Shown one piece after another: positions 12,116 to 22,540 of a stretch of DNA of 64,000 bases. The stretch covers positions 186,001 to 250,000 of the forward strand of contig JAGVSM010003534.1 in assembly GCA_022494885.1 (NCBI GenBank), given 5' to 3'. How positions within the stretch are numbered: position 1 is the first letter of the stretch; each line of letters opens with the position of its first letter. The translations under genes and the position numbers were made by a program. The notes below the pieces were generated by a model that searched no databases, had not been told where the DNA came from, and saw only the letters and a list, made by a program, of their open reading frames with translations. The stretch comes from Micrasema longulum (Eukaryota > Arthropoda > Insecta > Trichoptera > Brachycentridae).

Positions 12116-13000
12116 TTCGATAGATTATAGAAGATACTCATTTACTCAAGGAAAAATTTGATAAATCCAACCGTGCCCAATTCCATCTCGATCCCAAAAA
12201 ACTTTTTTTCTAGCAGCGGGATTAGAATAAATTTCTAAGCCTATTTTATTCATATATAATATTAAGGTCAACCATTTTTAAAACCATTTGGATACTTTTT
12301 TAAAGGAATACAAATCTAGACAAAAACAGTACACAAGATATACACGCATCAACAGAGACTGCCTGGCTATAACCAAAATAATAATAAATACTGAAAAAAC
12401 CCATAATACACTTGCCAATACCTTTCTTGATGACCATCAGTCGTTGACATTCTTTATTTATATTTTCAGACCTATTTTGATTTGAATTATTTGACAATTT
12501 TATCGGCATTTCATGAGAATACTTAATTAATTAATCGGAAAAAAAATTCACCATAAAACCACCGATTCCAACTGATCATAATATATTTAATGCATGCCAT
12601 CTAAGTTTATCTATTAGTACTATCTTTAATAATACCCGGTAAAATATACATGTAATTATAACTTCAGCGAAAATTCAATAAGTTTTTGCATAATTAATCA
12701 TTATTAAAATGTCACCCCAGCAGGTGAATTGTCCCCTACAACGTTTCGACGCCTAAAGGGAAATGTTGGCGTATGGATGGGATGAAGGTAGATCGTGTCC
12801 ATATGAGTGACCAACTCTATTGGTACATCCCCCTTTCCTTCGTACCCCCTCTTTTCAACTTGTTACCCTTTGGAAAAACGTTTTGTACACCGAAAAGAGT
12901 GAAATGTCAATTGATTGTCAATAAATAAGGGGTGAAAAAATGACATTTCAAAATACATGTCAGTGTATATTACAACGGAGAGGAAGATCATTTTTAAAAA
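12116..13000. other. Non-coding stretch
   Basis: AT-rich up to 12700, then a slightly GC-richer 12720-12960 without a credible reading frame or known repeat. The overlapping frames at 12288-12509 on both strands are chance. Confidence 0.45.
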
Positions 13001-13009
13001 GTAAATATG

Positions 13010-13260
13010 TAACTATACATATTTGTTGAATGTTTGTGAAAGCAAATTCTTCTACCGAATCCCAAAAGGAACATTCCTACACTACCAGAAGTGAAACTGG
13101 AGGATGGGTCATGCCGGCCATGGGGTCTACCACAAACGCTGAATTCGGGCAAAGAAACTTCAGGTTTCTAGGCCCCAAAATATTCAATAAGTTACCCGAA
13201 CATTGCAAAACCATGACCCGGATTCAATGGAATAAATTGTAAAAAAAATGTTACCAGGTT
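13010..13260 (+). mobile_element. LINE C-terminal coding remnant
   Basis: The frame 13030-13242 reads HSYTTRSETG, then FGQRNFRFLGPKIFNKLP, then a terminal region with a stop. This is the layout of the extreme C-terminus of jockey/CR1-group LINE ORF2 proteins (aligned HxYxTR, then G..xWN.LP). The rest of the element is absent. The start codon is meaningless because the fragment is 5'-truncated. Confidence 0.6.
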
Positions 13261-13589
13261 TGGGTAGAGAAAAATCAAAAAATCAAACAAACTTTTATAA
13301 CAAATAGTAGAATTAAATATTGTATAACTGTATAATAAATAAACTATAAGAGTCATGTTTTTCTTTATTTTATGACGAAAGTTTCTGCCTTAAAACAGGT
13401 TGTACCTAGAGTTAGGTAGACTAGACATAATCCAGAGAAATATATCACCTTAAACATGTATTAGAAAAAGAAATAGTATTTTTTGTTTAAAAAACGTGAT
13501 TATTTTTATTAATTATTATTTCTAGGGTTTATGAAAATACTTTTATTTTTTCTACTTCTATTACCAGTTGAAACAAACAGACATGAAAT

Positions 13590-13850
13590 AGTGCACCATC
13601 CACATAAGCCACCATCGTGCAACTTTTAAGCAGTGGAAGTTATAAAAGGCCGTTGAATATAAGGCTCCACAGGGTCGGCCCAAGAACCAAACCCTGAGGA
13701 CTGCCTATATTTGATTTTTGAACCACGCACGTATCGCCATACCTGGTCGACACCTCTCTGTCAACAAAATAATTAGCAATAATCTCAAAAAGCTTTCCCT
13801 AGCAGAGGCTGCTCTTCAATTTATAGAGAACCATCGACTACCAGACGTTA
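13590..13850 (-). pseudogene. R1-like LINE reverse transcriptase remnant
   Basis: On the minus strand one frame gives REVSTRYGDT, then GSPQGLVLGPTLWSLIF, an internal stop, then CTMVAYVDGALFH. SPQGxVLGPTLWxLIF followed by AYADD is the B-to-C core of R1-clade reverse transcriptases. Here the catalytic YADD has become YVDG and the stop lies between the two motifs. It is therefore an inactive fragment of roughly 85 codons. Confidence 0.7.
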
Positions 13851-13854
13851 TTCA

Positions 13855-13963
13855 GTATAAAGACGTCTTTTTAAGTCAATATTTAATGTCAACCATATCG
13901 GGAATCGAGTCCGAAACATCTTGCATGGTTGGCAAACGCGCTGACCAATAGTGGCCTCGTAAA
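13855..13963 (-). mobile_element. SINE family 1 fragment (head plus start of body)
   Basis: The minus-strand reading has CGCGTTTGCCAACCATGCAAG and then a B box in CGATTCCCGATATGG, leading into ATTAAATATTGACTT. The A-box part is rearranged (CACTATTGGTCAG) and the 3' half is missing. Confidence 0.65.
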
Positions 13964-13997
13964 AGGTGGCGGAAAAAAAATAGATCGTAAAAATATT

Positions 13998-14770
13998 GTT
14001 ATTTATTTATTTATTAACGGAAATTGTCCATGTAAACAATTTATAGGGTTTAAATATTACAATAAAAGAATAGTTTAAAGCATTTAAAAAAAGGAAAGAA
14101 GCATTGACAAACAAAAGGGACATCAAGACAAGATCAGGACTATTTATTTAGTGCTCGTTTAAACGGTTGTACACTTAAAACAAAAAATTCCAGATCTTGT
14201 CTTGAGTTAACAATACGACAAAGACGAGTCATTGGAGAATTAAGGCCGTAGTTTGTTCTATGCTGATTGATGAACAGTACTTCATTGTTTCTCAACCTAC
14301 GAGTCGGAATATTGAATTTTACTTATCCCAGTAACTATGGAACATCGATTATACCATTTAGTATGCCGAACATTTATATAGAATCAATATTAGTTCTACG
14401 TTTTTGTTGACTAGAAATATTTAACATTGACTCTATATCAGCATAAGAATAATTACCTCTCTCCAGTCCAAACATCCACGCTACTTTTCGAAACAAGCGA
14501 TGTTGGACTGATTCAATGTGATTTATGCGATTGACATAGAATGGAGACCAGACCACGGAGGCATATTCTAGAAGAGGGCGAACAGCTGAGCAATAAAGAG
14601 TTTTGATTGTACGAACATTAGTAAAATCATAGAATATTATGTTAATGAAGCTAAGTAATTTCAGTAATTTTTACTGTATTGTCTATATGTTTATAGTCAT
14701 AAACAACTCCTAAATCTCTGAAGGAATTGTTGAAAAAGTGTTGTCAATCTTTACGTTATGTGTACCATGT
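13998..14770 (-). pseudogene. Jockey-like LINE, decayed ORF2 C-terminus and 3' UTR
   Basis: On the minus strand from about 14750: RDLGVVYDY, YASVVWSPFYVNRINHIESV, FRKVAWMFGLERGNYSY, LNISSQQKRRT. After a gap come HRTNYGLNSPMTRLCRIVNS and FVLSVQPFKRALNK before a stop near 14149. The 3' UTR ends with TAATAAATAAATAAATAAC at about 13998-14016. The motifs match those at 2000-2390, so both are the same LINE clade. Internal deletions and frameshifts make it non-functional. Confidence 0.75.
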
Positions 14771-15276
14771 CAAAACAGCATCTCCATTAAATTAGTTATT
14801 GAATAGGATTACACATTTATACAACGTCGTTTGTATAGCGTTTAGAACCCTTACAGATGTCCTATCTCAGCCGATTGCACATCGATATTACATCGGTCAA
14901 TCGCCCCTCCAACCCTTAGGCGACTAAAGTACCGAGTACCCGCCAAACCCAAATTGTATTCATATTTTATGGCCATACTCCCCATCCCTATTTATTATTT
15001 GATGCGCGAACATTTGTGTACTCGTAACGGGAAATGCCAAAAAATAACTAGTAATATGATCCGCTGGGGTTAGCCATTTTTCATTCTGTTCAAAACGACG
15101 GAATTCTCGAAATGGGCGCGCATTCACAATATCAAAATTCCACGATTTATGATTTTTGTTCGCCTTTGATCTGTTTGGTGGCATGGATTTTAAAGATTTT
15201 TAATAAAAAACAACCTTTTCATTCCTGAGTACCGAAATATGTCCGAAATGTAATATATCCGAATTATCAATTCAAT
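14771..15276. other. Non-coding stretch
   Basis: Mixed-composition sequence. The minus-strand frame at 14960-15184 shows no recognisable domain. No feature is supported. Confidence 0.4.
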
Positions 15277-15680
15277 TATTATCATCGTTCCCCTTTCCGC
15301 GCCCCATGGTACAAAGGGCACTGCATTGGTAATCCAAATGCAGCATAGTTAAATAATCTGTTGCATGGAAGTCAAGTAATCAGTCTTATGCTAACGCCGA
15401 AAATCTTAAAGTGGAACAGAAGGCCTGTTGACTACTGTCAACAGGCCGGCTTCTCTTGAAGAGTTCAAAGTGGTTTCCTCTCCATATTAGCAAATACTGA
15501 AAAGTTCCTGATTAGCCCACCTTAAAAAACAGTCTTACGCTTCAAATGCTAGTCTAGAAACAATAAAGCTTTTCAATTTGAACGGCCTCTAAAACTAACT
15601 CACGTCTACCCTATAAGAATCGAAAACAGGACTTTAAGAATGGTAGGCAAAGGCGCCAATCACTTTACAACGATGCTAAT
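15277..15680 (-). mobile_element. SINE family 1, split by a younger insertion
   Basis: The minus-strand 3' block (ATGCAGTGCC-like, then a GATGATAATA tail) is at 15280-15350. The body continues to 15380, is interrupted at 15393-15529, and resumes at 15530 through a degraded head (TTTGCCTACCATTC near 15645). The head lacks a good B box. This is an old copy, so the insertion within it is later. Confidence 0.7.
15393..15529 (+). mobile_element. 137-bp hairpin-bearing element, copy 2, with target duplication
   Basis: Flanked by CAGTCTTATGCT (15381-15392) and CAGTCTTACGCT (15530-15541), a 12-base target duplication with one change inside a SINE. It begins AACGCCGAAA and holds the perfect stem GGCCTGTTGAC/GTCAACAGGCC around a TACT loop (15422-15447). 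It ends CCCACCTTAAAAAA. The A-rich end and long target duplication suggest retroposition of a small structured RNA. No known RNA class is recognised. Confidence 0.75.
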
Positions 15681-15840
15681 ATAATTTTAGTCGATTCTCT
15701 TAGTAAAGATTATTTTCCTCAAAGCAATCGTTTCTAGATACATTTTAATAAAAGTCAATCCAATTACATACCTTCAAACACTTCATATTTTAAAACATTT
15801 AAGTTTGTAAGTGAAAATTTTTGATGGAAGTTCATTGTTA

Positions 15841-15990
15841 TTTATTATAGAAATAAAAGATGAGTGATGACGGCACTGGTTTCTTCGATACTGACCAGTC
15901 TCGAAGATGTCGCGAAAGCGACGAATCCGGTCACTGGATATTCCAAATTTGTGGATTAAAGTATCACTCGTCTTTTATTTCTATAATAAA
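15841..15990 (+). mobile_element. 150-bp MITE-like hairpin element with nested stems
   Basis: The terminal inverted repeats are 28 bases (15841-15868 and 15963-15990) with one mismatch; the outer end is TTTATTATAGAAATAAAAGA. Inside are CTTCGA/TCGAAG (15883-15888 with 15901-15906) and GTCGC-GAAA-GCGAC (15909-15922), a stem capped by a GAAA tetraloop. CACTGG also occurs twice. The open frame crossing it (15860-16186) is a chance reading that also runs through a SINE. Confidence 0.7.
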
Positions 15991-16057
15991 CTTAATATTT
16001 TCATTAGATTTTTTAAAACGGTTTTTTTTAAAAGTAATATTAGAACTCTATAATTTC

Positions 16058-16208
16058 CCCAAATATTTCAAATTTGATGACCATTTTCAACGAGTTGTTA
16101 ATAACTCACTGTTAGGAAATGGGAATCAAGTTGCGGTAGAGTGGGGTTCGAGCCACGGACCCATGATCGTGAGTCCGCAACACTAGTCGCGGGACCACAA
16201 CCTACTGC
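16058..16208 (-). mobile_element. tRNA-derived SINE, family 2
   Basis: On the minus strand: GGTTGTGGTCCCGCGACTAG (A box), then TCACGATCATGGGTCCGTGG, then CTCGAACCCCACTCTACC (B box). The body has CCATTTCCTAACAG and GAGTTATTAACAACTCG, ending ATATTTGGGG. It closely resembles the plus-strand copy at 45168. Confidence 0.8.
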
Positions 16209-16439
16209 GATTACTTTTTAGTGGGTATGTCGCCGCCAAATAGTTCAATTAGCCAGTCAAGACCAGCTAGGCTGTTCATTGAAGCCAGCTTAACAAAAAG
16301 CTTAAGAGTTTTTTAGCCTCTTTAATATTAATACAACAATAATAATTAATAATAATTATATTTGGAATCGGATCAAATACTTTCATAATTAACTAACGAT
16401 CTTCTAGGTACTTTCATATCTTTAGTTTAGAATTCAGAA

Positions 16440-16745
16440 GGATTTTGGCTGGTTTGATATTCTTGCACAAATTAATATCTAACTGTATAAATGCCCACGA
16501 TATCCTTGTTCAGATAAACAGTAATGTACCTCGCCTTAACTTGCGTACCAATTCTGTCTTTACTTTGAGAAATTATAAAACTAACATCGGATTCTTTTCC
16601 CCTCTGCCGAGAATCCTCAGAACTGTGAACGAAATCTCACTAAATGGTACTGCGATGTGTTCCTACAGCAACGGCAGGCATTTAAGAAGCAAGCGGTGTT
16701 CTCTCCTGACTCGCAATGTCACACCTGCCATTTCCGCCTAGATTA
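16440..16745 (+). mobile_element. LINE ORF2 C-terminal fragment
   Basis: The frame 16445-16741 reads FLHKLISNCINAHDILVQIN, then VPRLNLRTNSVFTL, then YKTNIGFFSPLPRI, with a stop. This is the C-terminal tail pattern of jockey-group LINEs (the FLYKLINGxIDxPxLLxxIxFxVPxxxxR type). It is cut off on its 5' side at about 16440 and its UTR is not recognisable. Confidence 0.65.
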
Positions 16746-17139
16746 TGCCATATACATTCCTTTTTTTAATTATACACTTTGTTAATTTAAATAGATTTTA
16801 ATAATGTTTGGATAAAGTATGACTCATTAATGCCAATTTCAATTAGGACTTACTTAAGCCTGTTGATTGGCTTAGAAAAAAAAAATATATTGTGTTACTT
16901 GAAAAAACATTTATATTTTATTATTAAACTTAACCTAACCTACCTAACCCGGTAGCTTTAGGTTCGGCCGTTTCAAAAAACGGCCCGCTTTCGACCGGCC
17001 AACACGTTGAACGATGACTTATCTTAATTCAGTCATCAAACGGCTTAGCCATTCCGTTGAATGCCGGCATTTAATTAACAGCTTAGCCGCTCTGTTTAGT
17101 GGCTGATTTAACTGTTTGGCGGCGACATTAAAGGGTTTC
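16746..17139. other. Non-coding stretch with short hairpin
   Basis: Contains GGCCGTTT-CAAA-AAACGGCC (16966-16985), a perfect 8-bp stem. Just before it a TAACCTAACCTACCTAACCC stretch is too short to be telomeric. A repeated GGCTTAGCC/CAGCTTAGCCG theme follows to 17100. It may be the outer part of the SINE family 3 element. Confidence 0.45.
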
Positions 17140-17335
17140 CCGCTAACCCTCTTTTCAGAGGCTTGTCCGCAAGTGGGAAAGAGAAGAGAATATATGTAAT
17201 GAAGGAATAAAAAATAAACCATTCAGAGCAGTTGAGAAGAAAAGTGTTTTTTACCATTGCAACTGGCGGGAATTGAACCCGCGATACCAGTTTCACAGTT
17301 GGCCGTTTAATAAACGCACCGTAACAGTTGTTTAA
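17140..17335 (-). mobile_element. tRNA-related SINE, family 3
   Basis: The minus strand carries GGTATCGCGGGTTCAATTCC, then CGCCAGTTGCAATGG, a good T-arm with B box at about 17263-17290. Beyond it are TATTCCTTCATTACATATA and CTTTCCCACTTGCGG, which match the 4165-4345 copy. The tRNA of origin is not identifiable. Confidence 0.65.
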
Positions 17336-17765
17336 CGTATTTTGTGTTTGGGACTAATTTTATTCTGTTTCAGAGTAGTGACATGTTTAAAAATTATGTA
17401 AACACCTATAAGACTACTCGTATACCTTGAAGATTGAATTTTGCGGCATTCTTGGACCCATTTCACACCATGATAAAAATCCACACAACACGATTAAATG
17501 ACAAAGGGTAGATTTATTTTGATTATATTAAAAAAAAAAAAAATTAATAGCAGGCAAACTTTACTTAGGTCTAACAGTTCCACACTGCCATCTAAAGCAA
17601 AGAGGCAGCTATTTACAAAAGTCATATTTTGAGATATGACACTTTTTAGCATTTATCGATTTTTTGCAAATTTAAAAAAATTGTAAATGGATTACAAGTA
17701 ACATATTACAACAGAGATAAAGAAAATTTTACAAGGTAATATAATAATGTAATTTAATTTGGTAA
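17336..17765. other. AT-rich non-coding stretch
   Basis: Poly(A) run at about 17530. No exon or named repeat is recognised. Confidence 0.45.
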
Positions 17766-17970
17766 AATAATAATGAAAGAATTGAAGGAATGTAGATGTT
17801 CAAATATGGGCAGAATGGTGAATGTTACACAGTGTGTAAAGTGCCCACCAAAACTAGCCAATAAGGTCATAAGCCTTGTAGATGCCCAGACTTCTATATT
17901 ACCTTCTCTACTTTGTTGAATCCAGTCCTTGTCTACAAAAATTTAGACAAACTAAAAATATTGTTGATTA
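17766..17970 (+). mobile_element. MITE-like repeat (GTGGCCAC family), partial
   Basis: Shares with the 48.7-kb cluster the ordered blocks GATGTTCAAATATGGGCAGA, AATGTTACACAGTGTGTAAA, CATAAGCC, and the end AGACAAACTAAAAATATTGTTGA. Only one terminal repeat is visible. Another end fragment of the family is at about 222-330. Confidence 0.65.
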
Positions 17971-20335
17971 TAAGTAGTAACACAGTATGTCATTTCTAAA
18001 ACAAAACACCTCTGTGTGTCATATATAAACACTGAGTTTTCGCTTATGAATTTCTAGATCCTGTTTTATCGCTAAAAAAAAAAATGTCATTTTAGTACTA
18101 AAATATTTTTTTTATTGCATTCTGCTTTATATCAAATGATTCGAAAAATTTTACGCAACATATTCAATTCATTTTGTGAATTTTGTCAAAACCACCTTTT
18201 TGCTTGTGAGGGCAGCATACAATTCTACTTACCATTATCCGAACCTTGTTAAAAGATTTTTTTTCACTTTATTAGTATATTTTCTGTTAAACATGTAAGA
18301 ACATAATAATTAATCAAACAATAATCGGGTAAGTAATAATAAAAAAGCTTTGTCGATTTAAATTGATTTTTAATTTTTTGTCTTTTCATCTACGATACAA
18401 GGCACACACACATAATTTATTTACATTTAAGAACAAAACTTGCTAAGATAGATACAATAATAATTTAAAATAAGTCATTAAGCGTTTCACATTTACTTAG
18501 AGGAAGCGAGAACTTGTGGATTTACAAGGAAAATCCTCTATTACGGATTCGTTCGCAGCCGGAAAACATTTTGCTCGCATCGTACGGCATGATTTGTCTA
18601 AGTACTTTATACTAGTCAAAATATAAAATTCACTACCAATTTAGGAAAAAACATAAATAAGCATTCACTCGTCAGCCTCTTTCACACTGATCAACCCTAA
18701 ACATATGACAACTATTCAGATGATATCCGTAATATTTCCGGTGTTATGGATATCACTTAATTTATAATCTCTATTATTACTGATTACATAATATCTTTAC
18801 TAGATTAGTTGTTGCTCTTCAATTCAAGATATTGATTGCGTAATAAAAGTAGCTATTAGATTTAAGAAGAACGGTTTCAAAGTCTTATCTAGTTATTTTA
18901 ATTAAACTATTTGTAATGACACTGTCTAAGCTACCAATCATTAGTTTAACGTTAAACGTGGAGTCAGTTGATACCTTCGATCGTCTCTAAATCTCTTTTT
19001 CCATTTTCTGATTGTGTTGAATTTAAATCTCGACATTAACCTTGTTAGCTAAAGTCTTTGTGATAAATTTAACAATGGCAGTGCGATGAGTGACTCACGT
19101 CTATCATAATGTATTACAAACTATATATGGCATAGACAAATGAATCATGGAAACAAGAAATCATATACTTTGATGTAATTAATTACACTCTCGATTTTAA
19201 ATATTCACATCATAACCTAAATAACTTTAGTAATTTGTACAATCAACATATAATAATGTTGTAATAAATTTTTAAATCATATTATCGATTCATCACCATT
19301 GTGATCTTACCGGTACAAAATGATCATATTATTTATATTCTATGATACACGGAAGAATGTTTTTACATTACTCCTTCTCCCATCAAAGTTCTATAATCAC
19401 CCAAATCCGAATCCCGATTCCCGATTCCCGCTTGCATTAAACGCAATTGATTTATAAATAGGTGTCTATGGCTATTATCTATCGTGAAACCATGACTCAT
19501 TCAATGACGTTTCGAAACACAATTCAAAACCGAAACCCGCATCAAGTCAGTCATGGTAAAAAATATTAATAATACGTAAACATACATACGAACATATTTT
19601 TGGCTAATACACGAAACATATATATGCAATTTTAAGCAGTCTTTTCACTTTATGTAATGAATTAATTGAAATAATGATGGTGAAATTAAGATAGATTGAT
19701 TGGAATAAAATCAATAATGATCCCGAATGTACAATTGGTTGATAGTACATAAAATATGATTCACGATTTGATATGTACTCCGTCATGAAAAGTTATAAAA
19801 CTTAACGTATTTGTTACAACTTTCAAAAGGATATAATAATATATGTGTTACGTAACAAGGAAGTAAATCTAATATCATCATACAAGTAACTATATAATAT
19901 GTGTGTGTTTTAAGACGATAAACCACTAAGCGAATTTCATTCCGAGCGATGAAAAATTTATCATACGAATATTTTTTAGATAATATTAAATTCTTCTAAT
20001 TGATTACAAATCTCTCGAAAGAGAAAACAAATATAAATGAATATGTACAACATCTATCCAATCATTTAATTGTCTAGACTATAAAAATAACACTCGCTTG
20101 AAAGCCTCTCAATTACACTATCACCATTTTCATTGAATTTATACAAAACAACATAACTTCAAATGATGAATTATTACTGCCAGAGTAAATTGCACACGCG
20201 ATAATGTTAAGCTTTCCACAAAATAATAACAAGATTGGCATGTTTTCAAAAATGTAAATGTCAAATTTGTTTGTTTTCTAATATAATAAAAATAGTTCAT
20301 TTGGCATTGGATATTCAATTTCATTCGAAAAAATT
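17971..20335. other. Low-repeat region downstream of the dac 3' end
   Basis: This stretch has few recognisable mobile elements and no coding frame worth reporting. It lies 3' of the dac stop codon on the minus strand and could contain the distal 3' UTR, the polyadenylation site or regulatory DNA. A minus-strand AATAAATTAT occurs near 18415, but I cannot say it is used. Confidence 0.4.
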
Positions 20336-20336
20336 T

Positions 20337-21115
20337 TCACTTTTGGGAAAGCAGGCTTAATTTATAAAATCAGCCTTTGTTTTATCCGGGTAGTTTTCAA
20401 GTCTACGTGGCTCTCGGGCGACATCTGTTGTTTATGGCCAAGTTTACTGAATGGCCTGCGCTTGATGACAGTTGACACCAGTACCAGTGGTTGCTGTGCC
20501 TGCTTGATTTAGACAAGCATACAACTATCCACTTTTTAAATAAAGGCCATGTGCGTTTTTTCTTGATAGGATTTCTAGTTAAGATAGTTCTAGATGGTTA
20601 CATTGTTTATGACTTTCAAGTCTTCGTAGCTCATCCCCATTACTGGCCATAAAGCTAACTGTATCGCTTGCACTAGAAGTTGCTGGGCTGGTTGATTCAA
20701 CATGCATATTTATCGGTTACTTTGAGAGGTTACGAAGGTTTTCGTTTTTGGAATGGCAGGCTTCATTCAGCAAGGCGTTTTTAGTTCTATCTTTATAGAA
20801 TTAGTTATTTGGGTAGTTGGGTATATTGCTGGATATAGATGGGTAAATTGCTTGTCTTTCGAGTCTCCGTGATTCATCCGTATTGTCTGGCCATGAAGCT
20901 AACTTAACCATTTCTACTTGATAACAGTTCACTTCGCACCAGAGGTAGCTGCATACTTATTGGATATTTTTGTCTGGTTATATATATTTCCGTTTTTAGA
21001 ATGGCAGACATCATTCAGCAAGGCATTTTCAGTTCTAACTTGATGGTATTTGTAGTTTGTGCAATTATTGATAGTTTAAGTTGTATTTTTAGGCTTTCAA
21101 GTCATGTGTTCTTCA
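20337..21115. repeat. Imperfect tandem repeat in presumed dac 3' UTR, period about 220-242 bp
   Basis: Four diverged units share a CTTTCAAGTCTTCGTAGCTC-like core, starting near 20394, 20614, 20856 and 21094. They also share a GTTTTTGGAATGGCAGGCTT block and a TTCATTCAGCAAGGCGTTTT block (20740-20790, 20985-21035, weaker at 20345). The block TGGCCATGAAGCTAACTTAA follows the core in units 2 and 3 and is weak in unit 1. The array ends about 100 bases from the dac stop codon. Confidence 0.7.
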
Positions 21116-21217
21116 GTGTCCGGGCGTCTCTCGGAACTCTGGCTTGACGCTGATGAGCGGTTTCCTGTGGTCAGGTGCGGCGGACGGGCTGGGCGGCCCG
21201 CGCTGGGCGGCCCCGAG

Positions 21218-21348
21218 CTAAGTGGCGCTGCTGAACAGGACGGAGCTCTTGTAGTACCCCGCCCTGTCTCCCAGCGGACTCTTGACGTCACGGTCCAGCG
21301 CCTGTGCACGACTCTTCCTCTCCATCTCAATCTCCTGGGCTAGTGACT
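21218..21348 (-). CDS. dac: dachshund, last coding exon
   Basis: On the minus strand a pyrimidine-rich tract ending TTGTTTCAG precedes AGTCACTAGCC, so the exon starts at 21348. Its first two bases complete a Glu codon with the single G left by the exon ending at 34524. It then reads SLAQEIEMERKSRAQALDRD, then VKSPLGDRAGYYKSSVLFSS, then AT and TAG at 21218-21220. The acidic/basic start looks helical and the YYKSSVLF tail is typical of a conserved C-terminus. From memory, insect Dachshund proteins end in a similar KSP...VLF motif; this needs checking. The exon is GC-rich against the AT-rich surroundings, supporting real coding. The opposite-strand frames over the same bases (21104-21343 and 21097-21330) are shadows. 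The 3' UTR begins directly below 21218. Confidence 0.85.
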
Positions 21349-21414
21349 CTGAAACAACAGAATTTTTTTATTAAAATAGGGTACTATGACGTAATTTCTC
21401 TATTTACAGTTAGT

Positions 21415-21611
21415 TTTGCATAGAGCACTGAATTTTCACTCCAATCGCAGTGTAGCTAGATCATTTTTGTTTCACGAAAGGTAAGGTAAATAAGTCTTCC
21501 AGGGACAGAGAAATATAACAGCGTTCTCTACTTAAACAAATATTTCACGTCGACCTTGCCAGGAATCGTATAGAAGGCGAATGCGCCAACCAATACATTA
21601 CGAGGTTGACT
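21415..21611 (-). mobile_element. SINE family 1, diverged
   Basis: On the minus strand: CAACCTCGTAATGTATTGGT (head), GGCGCATTCGCCTTC, a weak B box, AAATATTTGTTTAAGTAG, and CTACACTGCGATTGGAGTG near the 3' end. It sits about 70 bases from the last dac exon, inside the intron. Confidence 0.65.
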
Positions 21612-21884
21612 TATCTCGACTCGATTTGCTCTTTCAAAATTTCGACCTTAGAGCAGCCGTCGAATCAAAAATGCTTGTCCAGGATTATGATTCTATTTAA
21701 CACGCAAAAACGTATTATATATCCACCTGACCATAGAACAAATAAAACATTAAGAGTAAATTAAAATAATATAAAATTTAAAATAAAAGTTCAGAAAAAT
21801 AGAAATCTAGGACATTACAGGGCTAAAACTATGTTATTGTTTGGTTTGAATTACTGCTTCTTGCATAATGTAAAATATCAAATA

Positions 21885-21990
21885 CATCATCATTTTCTTA
21901 TCCGCAACCAGTGGTGCATAAGGCCTTACATTGGCCCCTACTCCAATTGGAGTTCCTTATCTACTGTTGTCTTCTTTTGAGTTTCAGCTC
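21885..21990 (-). mobile_element. SINE family 1, 3' end fragment
   Basis: The minus-strand block GCCTTATGCACCACTGGTTG followed by AAAATGATGATG matches the SINE 3' terminus. No head is present. Confidence 0.6.
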
Positions 21991-22359
21991 TTTCTTCTTC
22001 TCTTTTAGATCTTCTTTCTATCTTGTAAAAATATGTGTACAGTTTAATACCACAATATACAATATTGCATGTTCAGAAGTGGCGTCAGTTAAATATTCGA
22101 AATATGGAGAAAACAGCGTGTCAAAATTTTATAAAACCATAAACTTAATCAATAGGGCGACGACTGGCCTTGTAAACTTTTTTCTTCGTTTTTATTTTAA
22201 TTACTTAATATACCTTTATCACTTACGGACGTAAAATGGGGGTCATTCTTGTGGAATTTAGTAGTCTTACTCGGATCAACTACATCTCAAGAACAGTTTT
22301 GGAGTTGACCACTATAATTCTCAACGGGCGATATGAAAAAGTTTCATAAATAAAAATTT

Positions 22360-22540
22360 GATTGATTTATTTATTCAAATGACATAAATGACGAAATAAT
22401 AAAAACGAATCTTTAACTCTACGAGGTCAAAAGCCCTGTGTTGAGTAAGGATACAACATAATGGGAAGTGAAAACAGGCGTATTTTTAAAGAATACTAAA
22501 ATTAAAATAATTTAATAAATATCAAGTTTACTAAATATTT
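22360..22540 (-). mobile_element. LINE 3' end fragment, family B
   Basis: On the plus strand it starts TTTATTTATTCAAATGACAT, followed by CGAGGTCAAAAGCCCTGTGT, TGAGTAAGGATACAAC and TTAAAGAATACTAAAA. The same order occurs at 42905-43090 and, more diverged, at 35735-35960. Read on the minus strand this is a 3' UTR ending in AATAAATAAA. No coding part is recognisable. Confidence 0.6.

Noticed and set aside
15883..15935. Hammerhead or other self-cleaving ribozyme in the hairpin element
   Set aside because: The GAAA is a tetraloop. No CUGANGA core is found on either strand.
15860..16186. 108-residue plus-strand open frame
   Set aside because: It runs through the hairpin element and a SINE and shows no domain.
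16928..16950. Telomeric CCTAA repeat
   Set aside because: Only about three imperfect units, internal, with no array.
21097..21343. Two overlapping open frames, one on each strand, over the last dac exon
   Set aside because: Neither uses the splice-compatible frame. The third reading, from acceptor 21349, gives a sensible conserved-looking tail and the correct phase.
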